From Roseiarcus sp963770275 (lineage in GTDB: Bacteria; Pseudomonadota; Alphaproteobacteria; Rhizobiales; Beijerinckiaceae): a stretch of DNA of 64,000 nt. The position numbers and the translations under genes were made by a program. Positions 19,664 to 29,906 of the stretch are shown piece after piece. The stretch covers positions 1 through 64,000 of the forward strand of contig CAVYPD010000036.1 in assembly GCA_963770275.1 (NCBI GenBank). The letters are read 5' to 3'. Below the pieces are notes generated by a model. The model had not been told where the DNA came from. It did no database searches and was given only the letters and a program-made list of their open reading frames with translations. Every line of letters starts with the position of its first letter. Positions within the stretch are counted from its first letter, which is position 1.

Positions 19664-20188
19664 ATGGGCACTGCAGATGGCGCCATGGGTGGTTCGTATG
19701 GCGCGCGAGAGTTTGGCGCGGGCGATTGGGCCGGCGCGCGTTGGCGGCAGAGCGGCGGGTCGCGCTGGTCGGCGTTCGAAATCATCGCAATGGTTCTTGG
19801 CTTCATCGTCTTTTGGCCGATCGGTCTTGCGATCCTCGGCTACAAGTTCTGGCAGCGCCGCTACGGCGGGCCGGATCTGCAGACGCTGGCGACCAACAAA
19901 TGGCAGGATGCGCGCACCATGATGTCGGGCAATTCTTCTTCCTGGGGGTGCGGCGCCGTGAACCGCGCGCGCGGTTACTACGGCGCTTCGACTGGCAACG
20001 CCGCTTTCAACGAATGGCGGACTGCCGAACTGTCGCGCCTCGACGAAGAGCGCCGTAAGCTCGACGAGGCGCAGCGCGAGTTCGCCGAATATTCGGACGC
20101 GATTCGCCGCGCCAAGGATCGCGAGGAGTTCGATCGGTTCATGGCCGAACGCCGGGCCCGTCCGGCCGGCGGCCCGAGCTCGAACTGA
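19664..20188 (+). CDS. DUF2852 domain membrane protein
   Basis: About 174 residues from the ATG at 19664, chosen for the TTGGAGG ribosome binding site. One membrane span, AFEIIAMVLGFIVFWPIGLA, is followed by a short basic stretch and a Gly/Ser region. The C-terminal third is a charged helix that begins NAAFNEWRTAELSRLDEERR and ends EEFDRFMAERR. This pattern is DUF2852, widespread in Hyphomicrobiales and without known function. It lies between transporter subunit genes but is probably an independent unit, since hairpins or palindromes stand on both sides. Confidence 0.8.
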   Translation: MGTADGAMGGSYGAREFGAGDWAGARWRQSGGSRWSAFEIIAMVLGFIVFWPIGLAILGYKFWQRRYGGPDLQTLATNKWQDARTMMSGNSSSWGCGAVNRARGYYGASTGNAAFNEWRTAELSRLDEERRKLDEAQREFAEYSDAIRRAKDREEFDRFMAERRARPAGGPSSN

Positions 20189-20222
20189 GCGTCTCCGGCT
20201 TTTTCCTTATAGTCGCGTTTAG

Positions 20223-20253
20223 GTCCCTTCTCCCCTGACCGGGGAGGAGGGAC
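20223..20253 (+). terminator. Strong hairpin after the DUF2852 gene
   Basis: GTCCCTTCTCCCC, loop TGACC, GGGGAGGAGGGAC: a 13-bp stem with one G-T pair, followed by TTTCGC. It probably ends transcription of the DUF2852 gene. It resembles the hairpin at 2191-2217. Confidence 0.6.
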
Positions 20254-20319
20254 TTTCGCTTGACGCTCTCGCGTCTTGCGGTGCTATGCTCAGGCTTCTC
20301 ACCAGCCTTGGAGCGTTCG

Positions 20320-21802
20320 ATGCGCCGCGCCCACCGATTTTTCGCCACGCTTGTTCTTGCCTTCATGGCGTCAGCGGGCGCCGCCTTCGCCAAGGACAGC
20401 GTGACGATCGGCATGGTGCTCGAACCGCCGGGGCTCGATCCGACCAGCGCGCCGGCGGCGGCGATCGGCGAGGTCACGCACTACAACATCTTCGAGGGCC
20501 TGACGAAGATCAACGAGGACTTCTCGGTGACGCCGCTCTTGGCCGAGAAATGGGACTTCTCGCCCGATCTCAAGACCCTCACCTTCACGCTTAAGCCGAA
20601 CGTCAAGTTTCAGGACGACGAGCCGTTCTCGTCCAAGGACGTCAAGTACTCCTTCGAGCGCTACGCCGCCAAGGAGTTCGACGAACAAGGACAAGGCCTT
20701 CTTCGCCTCGATCGAATCGATCGACACGCCCGATCCGATGACGGTGGTGCTCAAGTTCAAGCAGCCGAGCTTCGAGGCGCTTTATCGTCTCGGCATGGAT
20801 ACGGCGGTCATCCTCGACGAGAAGAGCGCGACGACCGATGTCACCAATCCTGTCGGCACCGGCCCTTACAAGCTTGCCTCCTGGGAAAAGGGTTCGAGCA
20901 TCACGCTCGACAAGTGGGACGGCTTCCGCGACGCGGCGAAGATCCCGCTCGCCCACGCGACCTTCCGCTTCATCTCCGATCCCTCGGCGGCGGTCGCGGC
21001 GATGCTCGCGGGCGACGTCGACGCGTTCCCGCGCTTCGCCAATAACCAGGCCCTCGACCAGTTCAAGAGCGATCCCCGGTTCCAGGTGCTGGTCGGCGGC
21101 ACCGAGGGCAAGACCATCCTCGGCATGAACAACAAGAAGAAGCCGCTCGACGATGTGCGTGTGCGTCAGGCGATCGCCTATGCGCTCGACCGCAAGGCGA
21201 TCATCGACGGGGCTCAGAACGGCCTCGGCGCGCCGATCGGCAGCCACATGACGCCGAACGACCCCGGTTACGTCGACCTCACGGGGATGTATCCGCACGA
21301 TCCCGAGAAGGCGAAGGCGCTGTTGAAGGAAGCGGGCGTCACGACGCCGCTCGAGCTCAGCCTCATCCTGCCGCCGCCCCCTTACGCGCGTCAGGGCGGC
21401 GAGATCATCGCCGCTGAGCTCGCCGACGTTGGGATCAACGCCAAGATCCAGAACGTCGAATGGGCGCAGTGGCTAAGCGGCGTCTACAAGGACAAGAACT
21501 ACGATCTGACCATCATCAGCCATGTCGAGCCGCTCGACATCGGCATCTACGCCAATCCGAACTACTACTTCCAGTATGACAGCCCGGCGTTCAAGGCGAT
21601 CTACGAGAAGGTGACGTCGGCGCCGAATCTCGAGGCCTACAAGGCGGCGCTCGGCGAAGCGCAAAAGAAGCTCGCCGAGGACAGCGTCAACGCGTTCTTG
21701 TTCCAGTTGCCGAACGTGACCGTCGCCGATGCGAAGCTCAAGGGCCTGTGGAAGAACGCGCCGATCTTCGTCAACGATCTCTCGACGATGGCGTGGCAAT
21801 GA
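20320..21802 (+). pseudogene. Peptide ABC transporter substrate-binding protein, one apparent +1 frameshift
   Basis: Periplasmic binding protein of the SBP family 5 (peptide/nickel/opine). The start is the ATG at 20320 (MRRAHRFFATLVLAFM) with GGAG upstream and a Sec signal cleaved near AAFA. Then come EPPGLDPTSAPAAAIGEVTH and LKPNVKFQDDEPFSSKDV. The frame breaks at about 20680: EF-D on one side, NKDKAFFASIESIDTPDP on the other, implying one extra base. The rest is intact (VGTGPYKLASWEKG, LDDVRVRQAIAYALDRKAI). Corrected length is about 493 residues. Its stop overlaps the amidase start (ATGA). It very likely serves the DppBCDF-like permease upstream. Confidence 0.85.
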
Positions 21803-23229
21803 CCCAGCACGCGAGGACAGCCAAAGCTTTGAGCACCCAGCCATTTCGTATGTCGGCGCTGGAGATGCTGCGCCTCTACCGAACGCGCGAATTGTCGCCG
21901 GTCGAGGCGATGAAGTCGGTGATCGAGCGCGTCGAAGCTTTCGAACCTCATATTCACGCAACCTATCTTTATGCTCCGGAGCGGGCGCTGAAAGAGGCGC
22001 GCGCCTCCGAAGCGCGCTGGGCCAGGGCTGAGCCGATCGGTCCGCTCGACGGCGTGCCGGTGACGGTCAAGGACAATATCGCGACCAAGGGAGAGCCAAA
22101 GCCGGTTGGCACTGCGGCGGAACACATAACGCCGCAGAAGGAGGACGCGCCGCCGGCTCAGCGCTTGCGCGAGGCGGGCGCGATCATCTTCACCAAGACG
22201 ACGATGCCGGACTACGGCATGCTGTCGTCGGGGCTATCGAGCTTCCATCCGCTGGCGCGCAACCCGTGGAAGCTCGACCGCAATCCGGGCGGCTCGTCGT
22301 CTGGCGCGGGCGCGGCGGCGGCGGCGCTCTACGGTCCGCTGCACCTTGGCACCGACATCGGCGGCTCGGTGCGCTTGCCGGCCGGCTGGTGCGGCATTTT
22401 CGGCCTCAAGCCGAGCGGCGGACGGATCCCGATCGACCCGCCCTACACCGGCCGCGTGGCCGGCCCGATGACGCGTGACGTCGACGACGCCGCGTTGATG
22501 ATGGCGACCTTATCGCTGCCCGATGTCCGCGACTATGCGAGCCTCAAATACGAGAAGCTTGACTGGATCGTCGAGCCCGCGCCGCTCAAAGGCCTGCGCG
22601 TCGGCCTGCTATTGGAGGCGGGTTGCGGCGCGCCGCCGACGCCGGAAGTGAAGGCCGCCGTCCAGCGCGCCGCGAAGGACTTCGAGGCCGCGGGCGCGCA
22701 TGTGGAGCCGCTCAAGCCATTCCTGACACAGGACATGCTCGACGGACTCGACATGTTCTGGCGCGCGCGCGCGCTCAGCGACATTAGCGCGCTGCCGGCC
22801 GAGCGGCGTGCTCTCGTGTTGCCGTTCATTCGGGATTGGGCGGAATCCGCGGTGGGGTTTTCTGGCGTCGAGGTGTTCCGCGGCTTCGACCGGATACCCG
22901 AGATGCGCAAGGCGACGGTCGCGGCGACGCAGGCGTTCGACTGCGTTCTCTCGCCAACCGCGCCGATGACCGCCTTTCCAGCCGAATGGCCCTCTCCGAG
23001 CCGCGATCCGCTGCATCCGTTTCCGCAAGTCGGTTTCACCGTCGCCTTCAATATGTCCGAGCAGCCGGCGGCGTCGGTCAATTGCGGCTACGATTCCGAG
23101 GGCCTGCCGATCGGGTTGCAGATCATCGGCCGTCGATTTGACGACCTTGGCGTGCTTGCGATCGCCCGCACCTTCGAGGCCATTCGGGCGTACGAGGAGA
23201 GGCCGTGGCCGGAGCCGCCGACGGCCTGA
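21799..23229 (+). CDS. Amidase (amidase signature family)
   Basis: A 476-residue serine amidase. The Ser-cisSer-Lys triad is visible: K91 in VTVKDNIATKG, the cis-Ser in NPGGSSSGAGAA (about residue 166) and the nucleophile S190 in GTDIGGSVRLPAG. The ATG at 21799 overlaps the stop of the solute-binding protein gene. The enzyme has no signal peptide, so it acts in the cytoplasm. Position in the operon suggests it cleaves the amide or peptide brought in by the ABC transporter. It lacks GatA-specific context (no gatB or gatC), so a role in tRNA amidation is unlikely. Confidence 0.88.
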   Translation: MTQHARTAKALSTQPFRMSALEMLRLYRTRELSPVEAMKSVIERVEAFEPHIHATYLYAPERALKEARASEARWARAEPIGPLDGVPVTVKDNIATKGEPKPVGTAAEHITPQKEDAPPAQRLREAGAIIFTKTTMPDYGMLSSGLSSFHPLARNPWKLDRNPGGSSSGAGAAAAALYGPLHLGTDIGGSVRLPAGWCGIFGLKPSGGRIPIDPPYTGRVAGPMTRDVDDAALMMATLSLPDVRDYASLKYEKLDWIVEPAPLKGLRVGLLLEAGCGAPPTPEVKAAVQRAAKDFEAAGAHVEPLKPFLTQDMLDGLDMFWRARALSDISALPAERRALVLPFIRDWAESAVGFSGVEVFRGFDRIPEMRKATVAATQAFDCVLSPTAPMTAFPAEWPSPSRDPLHPFPQVGFTVAFNMSEQPAASVNCGYDSEGLPIGLQIIGRRFDDLGVLAIARTFEAIRAYEERPWPEPPTA

Positions 23230-23345
23230 TCAGGTCGCGATTCGAGCCGGCGCTTGGCGTCATTGTCGGGCCGCAGGAAAGCGCGTAAAAGCTGCGCGTC
23301 TCAAGCTGATATTGCGTTTGTTCGTTTCAATGGGAGGATTAGCCA

Positions 23346-23687
23346 ATGAAAAAGTTCATGGTCCTGTACATGGCCAATGCCGCCGACTTTGAGAGGATGA
23401 TGAAGGAGTCCACTCCCGAGCAGCAGAAGAAAGGCATGGAGGGGTGGATGAAATGGATGGGCGACCATAAGGCGTCGCTCGTCGATGGCGGGGCGCCGTT
23501 GGGCAAGACCAAGCGAGTCGACGCCAAAGGCGCTTCCGACACCAAGAACGGGATCGGGGGCTATTCGATCGTGCAAGCCGAAAATGCAGAAGCCGCGACA
23601 AAGCTGTTCGGCAAGGATCATCCGCATCTCCAGATCCCCGGCGCCTGGGTCGAAGTCATCGAAATCATGCATATTCCCGGAATGTGA
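23346..23687 (+). CDS. YciI-like / DGPF-domain protein
   Basis: A 113-residue cytoplasmic protein with the dimeric alpha-beta barrel fold of YCII-related proteins. The start MKKFMVLYMANAADFERMMK and the end LQIPGAWVEVIEIMHIPGM are typical of a small subgroup in proteobacteria. A good TGGGAGG precedes the ATG. Members are often linked to sigma factors or oxidoreductases, but no function is established and the neighbours give no hint. Confidence 0.75.
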   Translation: MKKFMVLYMANAADFERMMKESTPEQQKKGMEGWMKWMGDHKASLVDGGAPLGKTKRVDAKGASDTKNGIGGYSIVQAENAEAATKLFGKDHPHLQIPGAWVEVIEIMHIPGM

Positions 23688-23724
23688 GCGGCGCGATTCG
23701 CATCGCGCGCTTTCGCGATGGGGC

Positions 23725-24555
23725 ATGCGTGATTTGGGGAAGACATTGAGAGCATTGGCATTCGTCGCAGCTGCGGCCATTCTTGCAGCTGCGCCCGCTC
23801 ATGCGGAAGATTGCGGCAAAAACGGCGAGGGCTTCGGCGCCTGGCTCGCCTCCTTCAAGGAAGTCGCGGTGATGGACGGCCTGTCGCGCAGAGCCGTCGA
23901 TGCGGCGCTCGACGGCGTCTCTTATGACCCAACGGTCAAGCGGCACGACGGCGGCGCCGCCATGTTCGGGCATAACTTCGCCAGCTTCGCCGCAGCTCAC
24001 GTCTCCCCGGGAATGGTCGCGCGGGGCAAGGCCGAGCTCAAGCGCTATGCCGCGCCGCTCGCGCAGATCGAGCAGCGCTTCGGCGTGCCGGCGCCTGTGC
24101 TCGTGGCGATCTGGGGCCAGGAGACGGGCTTTGGCGGCGACATCGGCTCGTTCCCCACCTATAGCGCCCTTGCAACTCTGGCCTGGGACTGTCGACGCCC
24201 GCAACGGTTCCGCGCCGAGCTTATCGATGCGATCGCCCTCGTTGACCGGGGCATTGTCACGCAGCCGCGCGCTTTGCGGGGGGCCTGGGCGGGCGAGGTT
24301 GGCCAGACGCAGCTCATGCCATCCGCCTATCTCATGTACGCGACCACGCCTGACGGTTCGGGGACGCCAGACCTCATCCACAATTCCGCCGACGCGCTCG
24401 CGTCGACCGCGGCGTTCCTCAAGGGGCATGGCTGGCAATCTGGCGCGGGCTGGAACGAAGGCGAGCCCAACTTCGCCGCCATCCTGCAATGGAACTCGGC
24501 GGAGATTTACGCAAAGACAGTCGCGCTGTTCGCCGATCGGCTCGCGGGGAAGTAA
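23725..24555 (+). CDS. Lytic murein transglycosylase (MltB-like)
   Basis: About 276 residues from the ATG at 23725, starting with a Sec signal (core ALAFVAAAAILAAAPAHA). Family SLT_2/MltB: the catalytic Glu lies in AIWGQETGFGGDIGSFPTY, and GEVGQTQLMPSAYL and NSADALASTAAFLKGHGW follow as in other members. These periplasmic enzymes cut glycan strands to 1,6-anhydromuramyl products. There is no lipobox, so it is soluble. It is probably monocistronic; a hairpin follows. Confidence 0.88.
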   Translation: MRDLGKTLRALAFVAAAAILAAAPAHAEDCGKNGEGFGAWLASFKEVAVMDGLSRRAVDAALDGVSYDPTVKRHDGGAAMFGHNFASFAAAHVSPGMVARGKAELKRYAAPLAQIEQRFGVPAPVLVAIWGQETGFGGDIGSFPTYSALATLAWDCRRPQRFRAELIDAIALVDRGIVTQPRALRGAWAGEVGQTQLMPSAYLMYATTPDGSGTPDLIHNSADALASTAAFLKGHGWQSGAGWNEGEPNFAAILQWNSAEIYAKTVALFADRLAGK

Positions 24556-24570
24556 CAGGCTTGCCTGATC

Positions 24571-24600
24571 GGACCGCGCCGCAAGAGCATGGCGCGGTTT
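24571..24600 (+). terminator. Hairpin terminator after the lytic transglycosylase gene
   Basis: ACCGCGCC, ten bases, GGCGCGGT, then TTC. The stem is strong but the T-run is short. Confidence 0.5.
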
Positions 24601-24755
24601 CGGGGGCCGCCTCATTATCGCGAGCGATCGAGCGCCAATACTCCTTGGAGCTGTGGCGTCTTGGTCGAATCGATGGCGTTCGCGCACCCGCCCCAACAAG
24701 GGGGAGGAAGTCTGGCGCCCAAAATCCTTAACCGTTGCCGATTAGACTATCGCGC

Positions 24756-26971
24756 GTGACCGCCGTCGTCCCGCGTTCCCTCTCCCTGCCGCGTCGGTCC
24801 GCCAAACGAAGTTTCGCGGCGCTTGCGGGCCTGGCGCTTATGGCGTCGATCGCCCTTCTCTTTTATCGCGCAGCGCCTGGCGCGCCGGCAATCATTCTGA
24901 CTGCCCTTACAGGCTTCACGGGACTTGCGGCGCTTGCGTTGGCTTTCACGCTCGACGATGCGGCGCTATCCAAGTTCACAAGCGCCGTTGCCGCTGGCGC
25001 CGCAATTGTCGTTCTCTGTGCGCTTGTCAGTCCGGATGCGAGGCTGAGCCTCGCCAGTTTCGCTTCCGTTGCGTTCGGCGTCGGGCTCGCCGTGTGGCTC
25101 GCGCGCACCGCGGGAGCGCGCCCCAAGGTTTCATGGCCGTTGGCGGCGCTGTTCGCCGTTACGCTCGCCCTTCTGTCGGCCTACGCAGCCTATCTCGTGC
25201 TCGCCTCGCGCGATCTCATGATCGCCGACTTCATGACCTATCGCGGCATTGCGATGGTGGTCGCGCGATTGGCCGACGCGGGAAACTGGCCGCTGCTGCT
25301 CAGCGCGGCCGTCCAGTCCGTCACGCAAGACTATTCCTGGGCGCCGGCATTGGTTCCGGGTCTGCTCCTCGCGGCGACCGAGCCGACGTCGCGCGCGATT
25401 TATACCTTCGCGATCCTCGCCCTCTATGCCGCTCCGGCTGCTTTGGCGCTCGCGATCCTGGCGCGCGATTGCGCGCGGCAAGCTGGTTGCGTCCAGACGA
25501 AGCCTGACGGTATCCACCAACCTCGTCCTGAGGCGCCGCGAAGCGGCCTCGAAGGACGCGCGAGCTCACATGAACGCCCATGCACACTGGAGCATCCTTC
25601 GAGACGCCGCTGCGCAGGCTCCTCAGGATGAGGTCGCGGGTCAAGCTGACGATGCGTGACGCACAGCTGGCTTTTGGAGTCGCCGCCGTCTTCGTTGCTT
25701 ACCCCGCGGCAATGGCGGTCGCCGCGCGCGGCATGCCCGACGTCGGCGGTCTCGTGCTGGTTGTCTGCGCGCTCAAGCTCGCCGAACGCCTCGCCCGCTT
25801 GCTCGCGTTGCGACAAGGCCTCGACGCGCGCGTCGAGCCCATGACTCGCCGCGTCGCACTCGCTCTCGCGCTCACCTTGTACGCGATGTTCGCGTTCCGA
25901 CGCTGGTACGCCTTCGCCGCCGCGGGAATCGTCGTCATGCTGGCGCTCGAGGTTGGGTCCATCGCGCTGAAGAGAGGCGCGCACTTTCGCTGGAAGGACG
26001 CTGTCACGGCGGCCGCAATCGGCGCCCTGACCCTGCTCGCGCTCCTAAGCCCGGTCCTCATCGATTGGGCCCCGAACTTCGGGGCGCATGACTATGCCCA
26101 GACTTACGCCGGCTATCGCAAGCCTGCGGACGTGTTCCTGCGTGAGCTCGGGGACTGGGTTGGGCTTATTCCCGCGCTCGCCGCGCTGGCCGGGGCGGCG
26201 TTCCTTTGGATGCGCTCCCGCGACAGACGTCTGCTGCGTCTCACTCTTGGCGCGGCTGGCGTTGCAGGCGTGCTGTTCCTGCGCATCCAAACCCCCTACA
26301 TCCACCATCTCGACCTCATCGCGCCAGCGATCGTCGTGCCGATCGCAGCTTCGCTGATGATCCTCTTCAAGCAGGCGCCGCGCGTCGCGTTCCTCGGCGT
26401 CGCCGCGCTTGGCGCGGTCACGCTCTCACCGGTGGCGGCGACGCTCCATTCGCTGAGCCTCGCGCCGATTGCCGGATTGCCCCGCGCGCCGCGCGCCGAC
26501 CTCGCCGAACTTGAGCGCCTGAAGGATTGGGTGGATGAGCGCGCGCAGCCCGACGCCAAGGTCTGCGGGCTCGGTTCGAGCTATACGTTCAGCGGCCAAC
26601 TCATTGGCGAGTTGTGGCAGCTCCAGCCGGAGCGGAGCTCGACCGGGAGCCAGCTGAACGTCACGATGCCCGACGTCGACACCGTCGAGGGGCCGCCGGG
26701 CGCGAGCCTGAAGGATTGCGCCGTCATCATCGTCGGGGACCCGGTTCAAACCCACCTCGATCCCGACTACCAGCAGACGGTTATCGTGCCGTCGCGTGAA
26801 ATGCTGACGGGGCAGGGGATCGGCGCGAAGTTCCGCCGCACCGGCGAAGTCTTCCACCTGGAGAAGGGCGTCAGCGCAATCGTGTTCGAGCGCTTGGCTC
26901 CGCTGGACGACTCGGACATCGCCGCGCTCCGGGCGCGCTGGCGCGCGGCCCGCGCTGCGCTCGGCTTCTAG
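24756..26971 (+). pseudogene. Multi-pass membrane protein (possible GT-C glycosyltransferase) split by a repeat
   Basis: Two halves of one protein. The first, from a GTG at 24756, has at least seven hydrophobic segments (e.g. FAALAGLALMASIALLFY and PLAALFAVTLALLSAYAAYL) and runs to about 25500. A 113-base palindromic repeat then shifts the frame. The second half continues from about 25640 (MRDAQLAFGVAAVFVAYPAA) with more membrane segments, a loop FGAHDYAQTYAGYRKPADVF and a soluble C-terminal domain. The corrected protein would be about 700 residues. The topology is like GT-C fold glycosyltransferases, but I see no firm motif. It is genuinely interrupted if the repeat is real. Confidence 0.6.
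25521..25633. repeat. Palindromic repeat interrupting a membrane protein gene
   Basis: Left arm CCTCGTCCTGAGG ... GGCCTCGAAGGAC and right arm ATCCTTCGAGACGCCG ... GCTCCTCAGGATGAGG form a long imperfect inverted repeat around about 20 bases. Repeats of the form CATCCTTCGAGACG...CCTCAGGATGAGG are scattered widely in Hyphomicrobiales intergenic DNA. Here it lies inside a reading frame and puts the two halves out of register. Confidence 0.75.
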
Positions 26972-26993
26972 GAAGGCCGCGGTCCGGGGGAAT

Positions 26994-27151
26994 CTAAGCG
27001 CGAGCGAAAGAGCGAGTAGCGAGCATGAGATCGGCGTCTCGCGGTGCAACGAGCGTCGGCTGGGCCCCCGAGAAGATGTACGACCTGCCCGTGACCGGGC
27101 CGCGAACGAGTATGCGCGCACGGTCTCGGTAACGTAAAGGGACGTCGCCAC
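26994..27151 (-). CDS. Possible small protein with RGPVTGR motif
   Basis: The last approximately 45 codons before the stop at 26994 read RILVRGPVTGRSYIFSGAQP then TLVAPRDADLMLATRSFARA, which has the look of small conserved proteins (RGP-TGR-Y-FS and D-RDA--L--T--F) that I associate with phage-like or accessory clusters. The start is unclear: a GTG at 27151 in another frame gives MATSLYVTETVRA, which could be the true N-terminus across an indel, or translation may start further up in frame. It directly follows the DUF1360-like gene on the same strand. Confidence 0.35.
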
Positions 27152-27232
27152 GCGATTGGCCGACGCTTAGGTCCAATCGTCGCGACCCCGGCGGAGGCGG
27201 CCATGGCGCGCGGCGGCGCCGCGCTCGCACGA

Positions 27233-27592
27233 CTACGCATCTGGCCGCAGCAGCTCATCATTTTCCTCCTGCACGGGATGAGGTAGCGGGGCGATCGCCA
27301 CGGCTGGCTGGCCAAGGCGATCCAGCAGGCAGGCCGCCCCGGACAGTGCGAGCCACGCCCACCAAAAGTCGGCGAGCCGTGTCGCCAACCACAACGCGGC
27401 CGGCGCCGCAACGAACAGGCTCAGGCATTGGAAACAATCGAACAGGCGACCTACCCAACCGCCGCCTAGCGAGGCTCGGACCCAAGCGATGATGTCCCCT
27501 GGGCCGTCCTCGCGTGACAGCAGGTGCGTCAGCCGCCACGTCGCGAGCGCGCCAACCACGAACCTCGGCCAGAATCCGGCGTCCCAGATCAC
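27233..27592 (-). CDS. DUF1360-like small membrane protein
   Basis: A 119-residue protein with a conserved N-terminal ATWRLTHLLSREDGPGDIIA, a two-Cys motif CFQCLSLFVAAP (C at about residues 53 and 56) and hydrophobic segments around residues 57-90 (LFVAAPAALWLATRLADFWW). The ATWR-HLL--EDGP and CF-C-S--V pattern is that of DUF1360. Function unknown. It is the middle gene of a minus-strand group, 24 bases after the large protein upstream, so co-transcription is likely. Confidence 0.65.
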   Translation of the reverse strand: MIWDAGFWPRFVVGALATWRLTHLLSREDGPGDIIAWVRASLGGGWVGRLFDCFQCLSLFVAAPAALWLATRLADFWWAWLALSGAACLLDRLGQPAVAIAPLPHPVQEENDELLRPDA

Positions 27593-27616
27593 AGCCCAGT
27601 CTCCGCAACGCGCCCG

Positions 27617-29906
27617 TCAATCGATGGCCAGCGCGAATGCGGCGGTCTCCTGCGCCTGTGGATAACTGAAGTTCTCGCCGTTGGTGGTCTTCGCGTACGT
27701 CGTCAGCGTAACCGCAAACGAGCAGCGCTGCAGCACGACCGGCGGGTTGGGCGGATCCAGCCTGGTCAGCATCAGCTCGAACGTGTTGGAGCCGCTGGTC
27801 GCTGGCAGCGCCGGCGGCTTGCCGACGTTGGCTGGACTGAGCGGCGTCGGCAACGATCCCACGCCGCCGTTGGCTGCGGAGGCGTTGAGACCGCGCAACC
27901 AGCCAATCGAGTGGGCTTCCTGGAAACGCTGGTCCGCCACGTAGGCGCGATACTCGACCGCGAATTCGGACGTCGCGGGCCCTTCGAGGAACTGGCATTC
28001 TTCGTCCGACGTCAGGCCGTTCATGACCAGCCGAGTGATGTCCGCGACAGGCGGACGGTTGTCCCAGCAGAAGAGGTGCGTCAGTGCGGCGAATGGCACT
28101 TCCACCGTGTCGTCGCCGACGCTGCCGCCCGGCTGGAACCATCGACGGAACTTGAACGCCTTTGCCGCCTCCGCGCCCGACTGACCCGAGGCCGGCGCCC
28201 CGAGGGGACGCAGCCGTACGCCATTAACGTCGAAAACCTCCAGCGTCACGAGCCGGTTTGTCGCTGGCGACGCGAGGTCGGTGGCCGGCGGCGTGTTGAG
28301 GTTCGCCGCGAGCGTGTTGATCAAAGCATGATAGCGTACCGACCCGACCCACGCCTCGTCGCTGTAGGGAATCCGGTAGAGGTTGCTTTCGCCGTTCTTC
28401 GCCACCGGATTCGGTCCGAGAGACTCGGGAACAATGTCCGGCCCGACGACTTTTTCCCAAGCCAGCCCGTCACCGTAGTAGAATCGCGTGCCGGTGGGAT
28501 TGCCGTTCGCATCCGCCTCGCTGACGCTAATCCGATAGTAGTACGCGCCCACCGCTGGATCGCGCATGCCGAGGCTGAAAATGAACGTCAGTTCGACGCC
28601 TCCGCCAAGGTTGCGCAAATGCCCTTGCGGCCCGGGGTTCGGGAACAGGAGGCCGGACGTCGCAGACGGCGTGGCGACGCGGTCCCAGCCGGTGGACGAA
28701 GGTGTGGTAAGCTCGTGGCTTTCGGTGTCTCCGATCAGGTCGAGGAACACGAATGCGTCGCCGCCGCCTTCGCCGGTCTGGTCGCAGCTGAACGCGTTCG
28801 GGTTATACGAGGTCAGTACGGGCTGCTCGCCGGCGCCGAACCAGGCGCCCGCGGCGAGGCCGTCGTAGATTGTCGTCGTCGTCCCGCCGATCGTCTGCTT
28901 CACAACGTATGCGAATTGATCGAAGCAGTTCGGTCGGAATAGCCGGAGGGCTTCCACCCAGCATACATTGAACGTGCCGTCTGTCTTGGAGCGAGCCGCT
29001 GCCAACTCTGACCGCTCCGCCGCACGCGCACAGTCGGTGGTGGAGATACGGCCGCGCCTCGATATATTGCGCGGCCTGAGGAAGCGGCAGCGAGCGGAGC
29101 TCCTGAAGATCGATGACCGCGTTGAGCGCCAATTCGTTCAGCGCGCCGCCCTTGAAATACGGCGTCTGCAGTGGATCGCCGATCGGCGGCGGAGGTGGTG
29201 GGGGGATTTTGAACTTCGGGATGCCCCGCGTGGGCAACTGCGACACGACACGTTCGAGATCGCGGATCAGGTCTATGATACGCCGGTCGTCGATGATGAT
29301 CGGATAGCAGCAACAGGTGCGGCGATAGACGGTGACCGTGCCGCGGCAGACCGGGGCGCAGCGCACGGGCCAGGCAAGCAGTTCGCCGAACGAAGGCGTC
29401 AACGCATCGGCGACGGTCGACTCACGGCGTATCGAACTGGCCGAGAACAGGGCGCGCGAGTTCGCCAGGACCGAGACCTTGGTCGATGCTTGAATCAGAT
29501 CGTCGAACCACCGGGGTCGCCGCCGGCAAACTCGAACGCTGCCGCTGACGCAGGTCCAATAGTACCGCCATCCCGACCAGACCGGTTCGGCCAAGGCCAG
29601 CACGCCGGTGTTCGTCTGCGCACGAAAATCCTCGGTCGAAAAGCGAAGCGCTCCCTCCCGCTTGACGCCATCCTTGTCATCCGAGGCTCCAACCACGACG
29701 TGGGCGGCGCGCCTGAGAACATCGGCAGGCAGGGCGAAATTGCCGTCTTGATCAACCTTTTGCGACGAGAGCACATCGTTTTTGGCATCGATCGCCTGGA
29801 CAGTGACGCCAGGTCGGTCGGCGAGAGAGGTCAGACCGACGAGTTCGAGCCTGTATCGTCCGCCGTTTCCATCTGAGGATTCCGGTTGGTTGCTGGACTT
29901 AGCCAT
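27617..29906 (-). pseudogene. Large uncharacterised protein (about 760 aa), one apparent +1 frameshift
   Basis: From the ATG at 29906 (MAKSSNQPESSDGNGGRYRL, GGAGA upstream) the first frame gives about 295 residues: an N-terminal beta-rich segment like a regulatory Ig-type fold (VTVQAIDAKNDVLSSQKVDQ, DGNF), a Cys/Trp-rich part (WRYYWTCVSGSVRVCRRRPR), a run of eight prolines, and YIEARPYLHHRLCAC. At about 29020 the frame shifts by one and goes on with KTDGTFNVCWVEALRLFRPN to the stop at 27617. The second half has GAYYYRISVSEADANGNPTG, NLYRIPYSDEAWVG and YHALINTLAANL. No signal peptide or catalytic motif. I do not recognise a named family. Confidence 0.6.
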
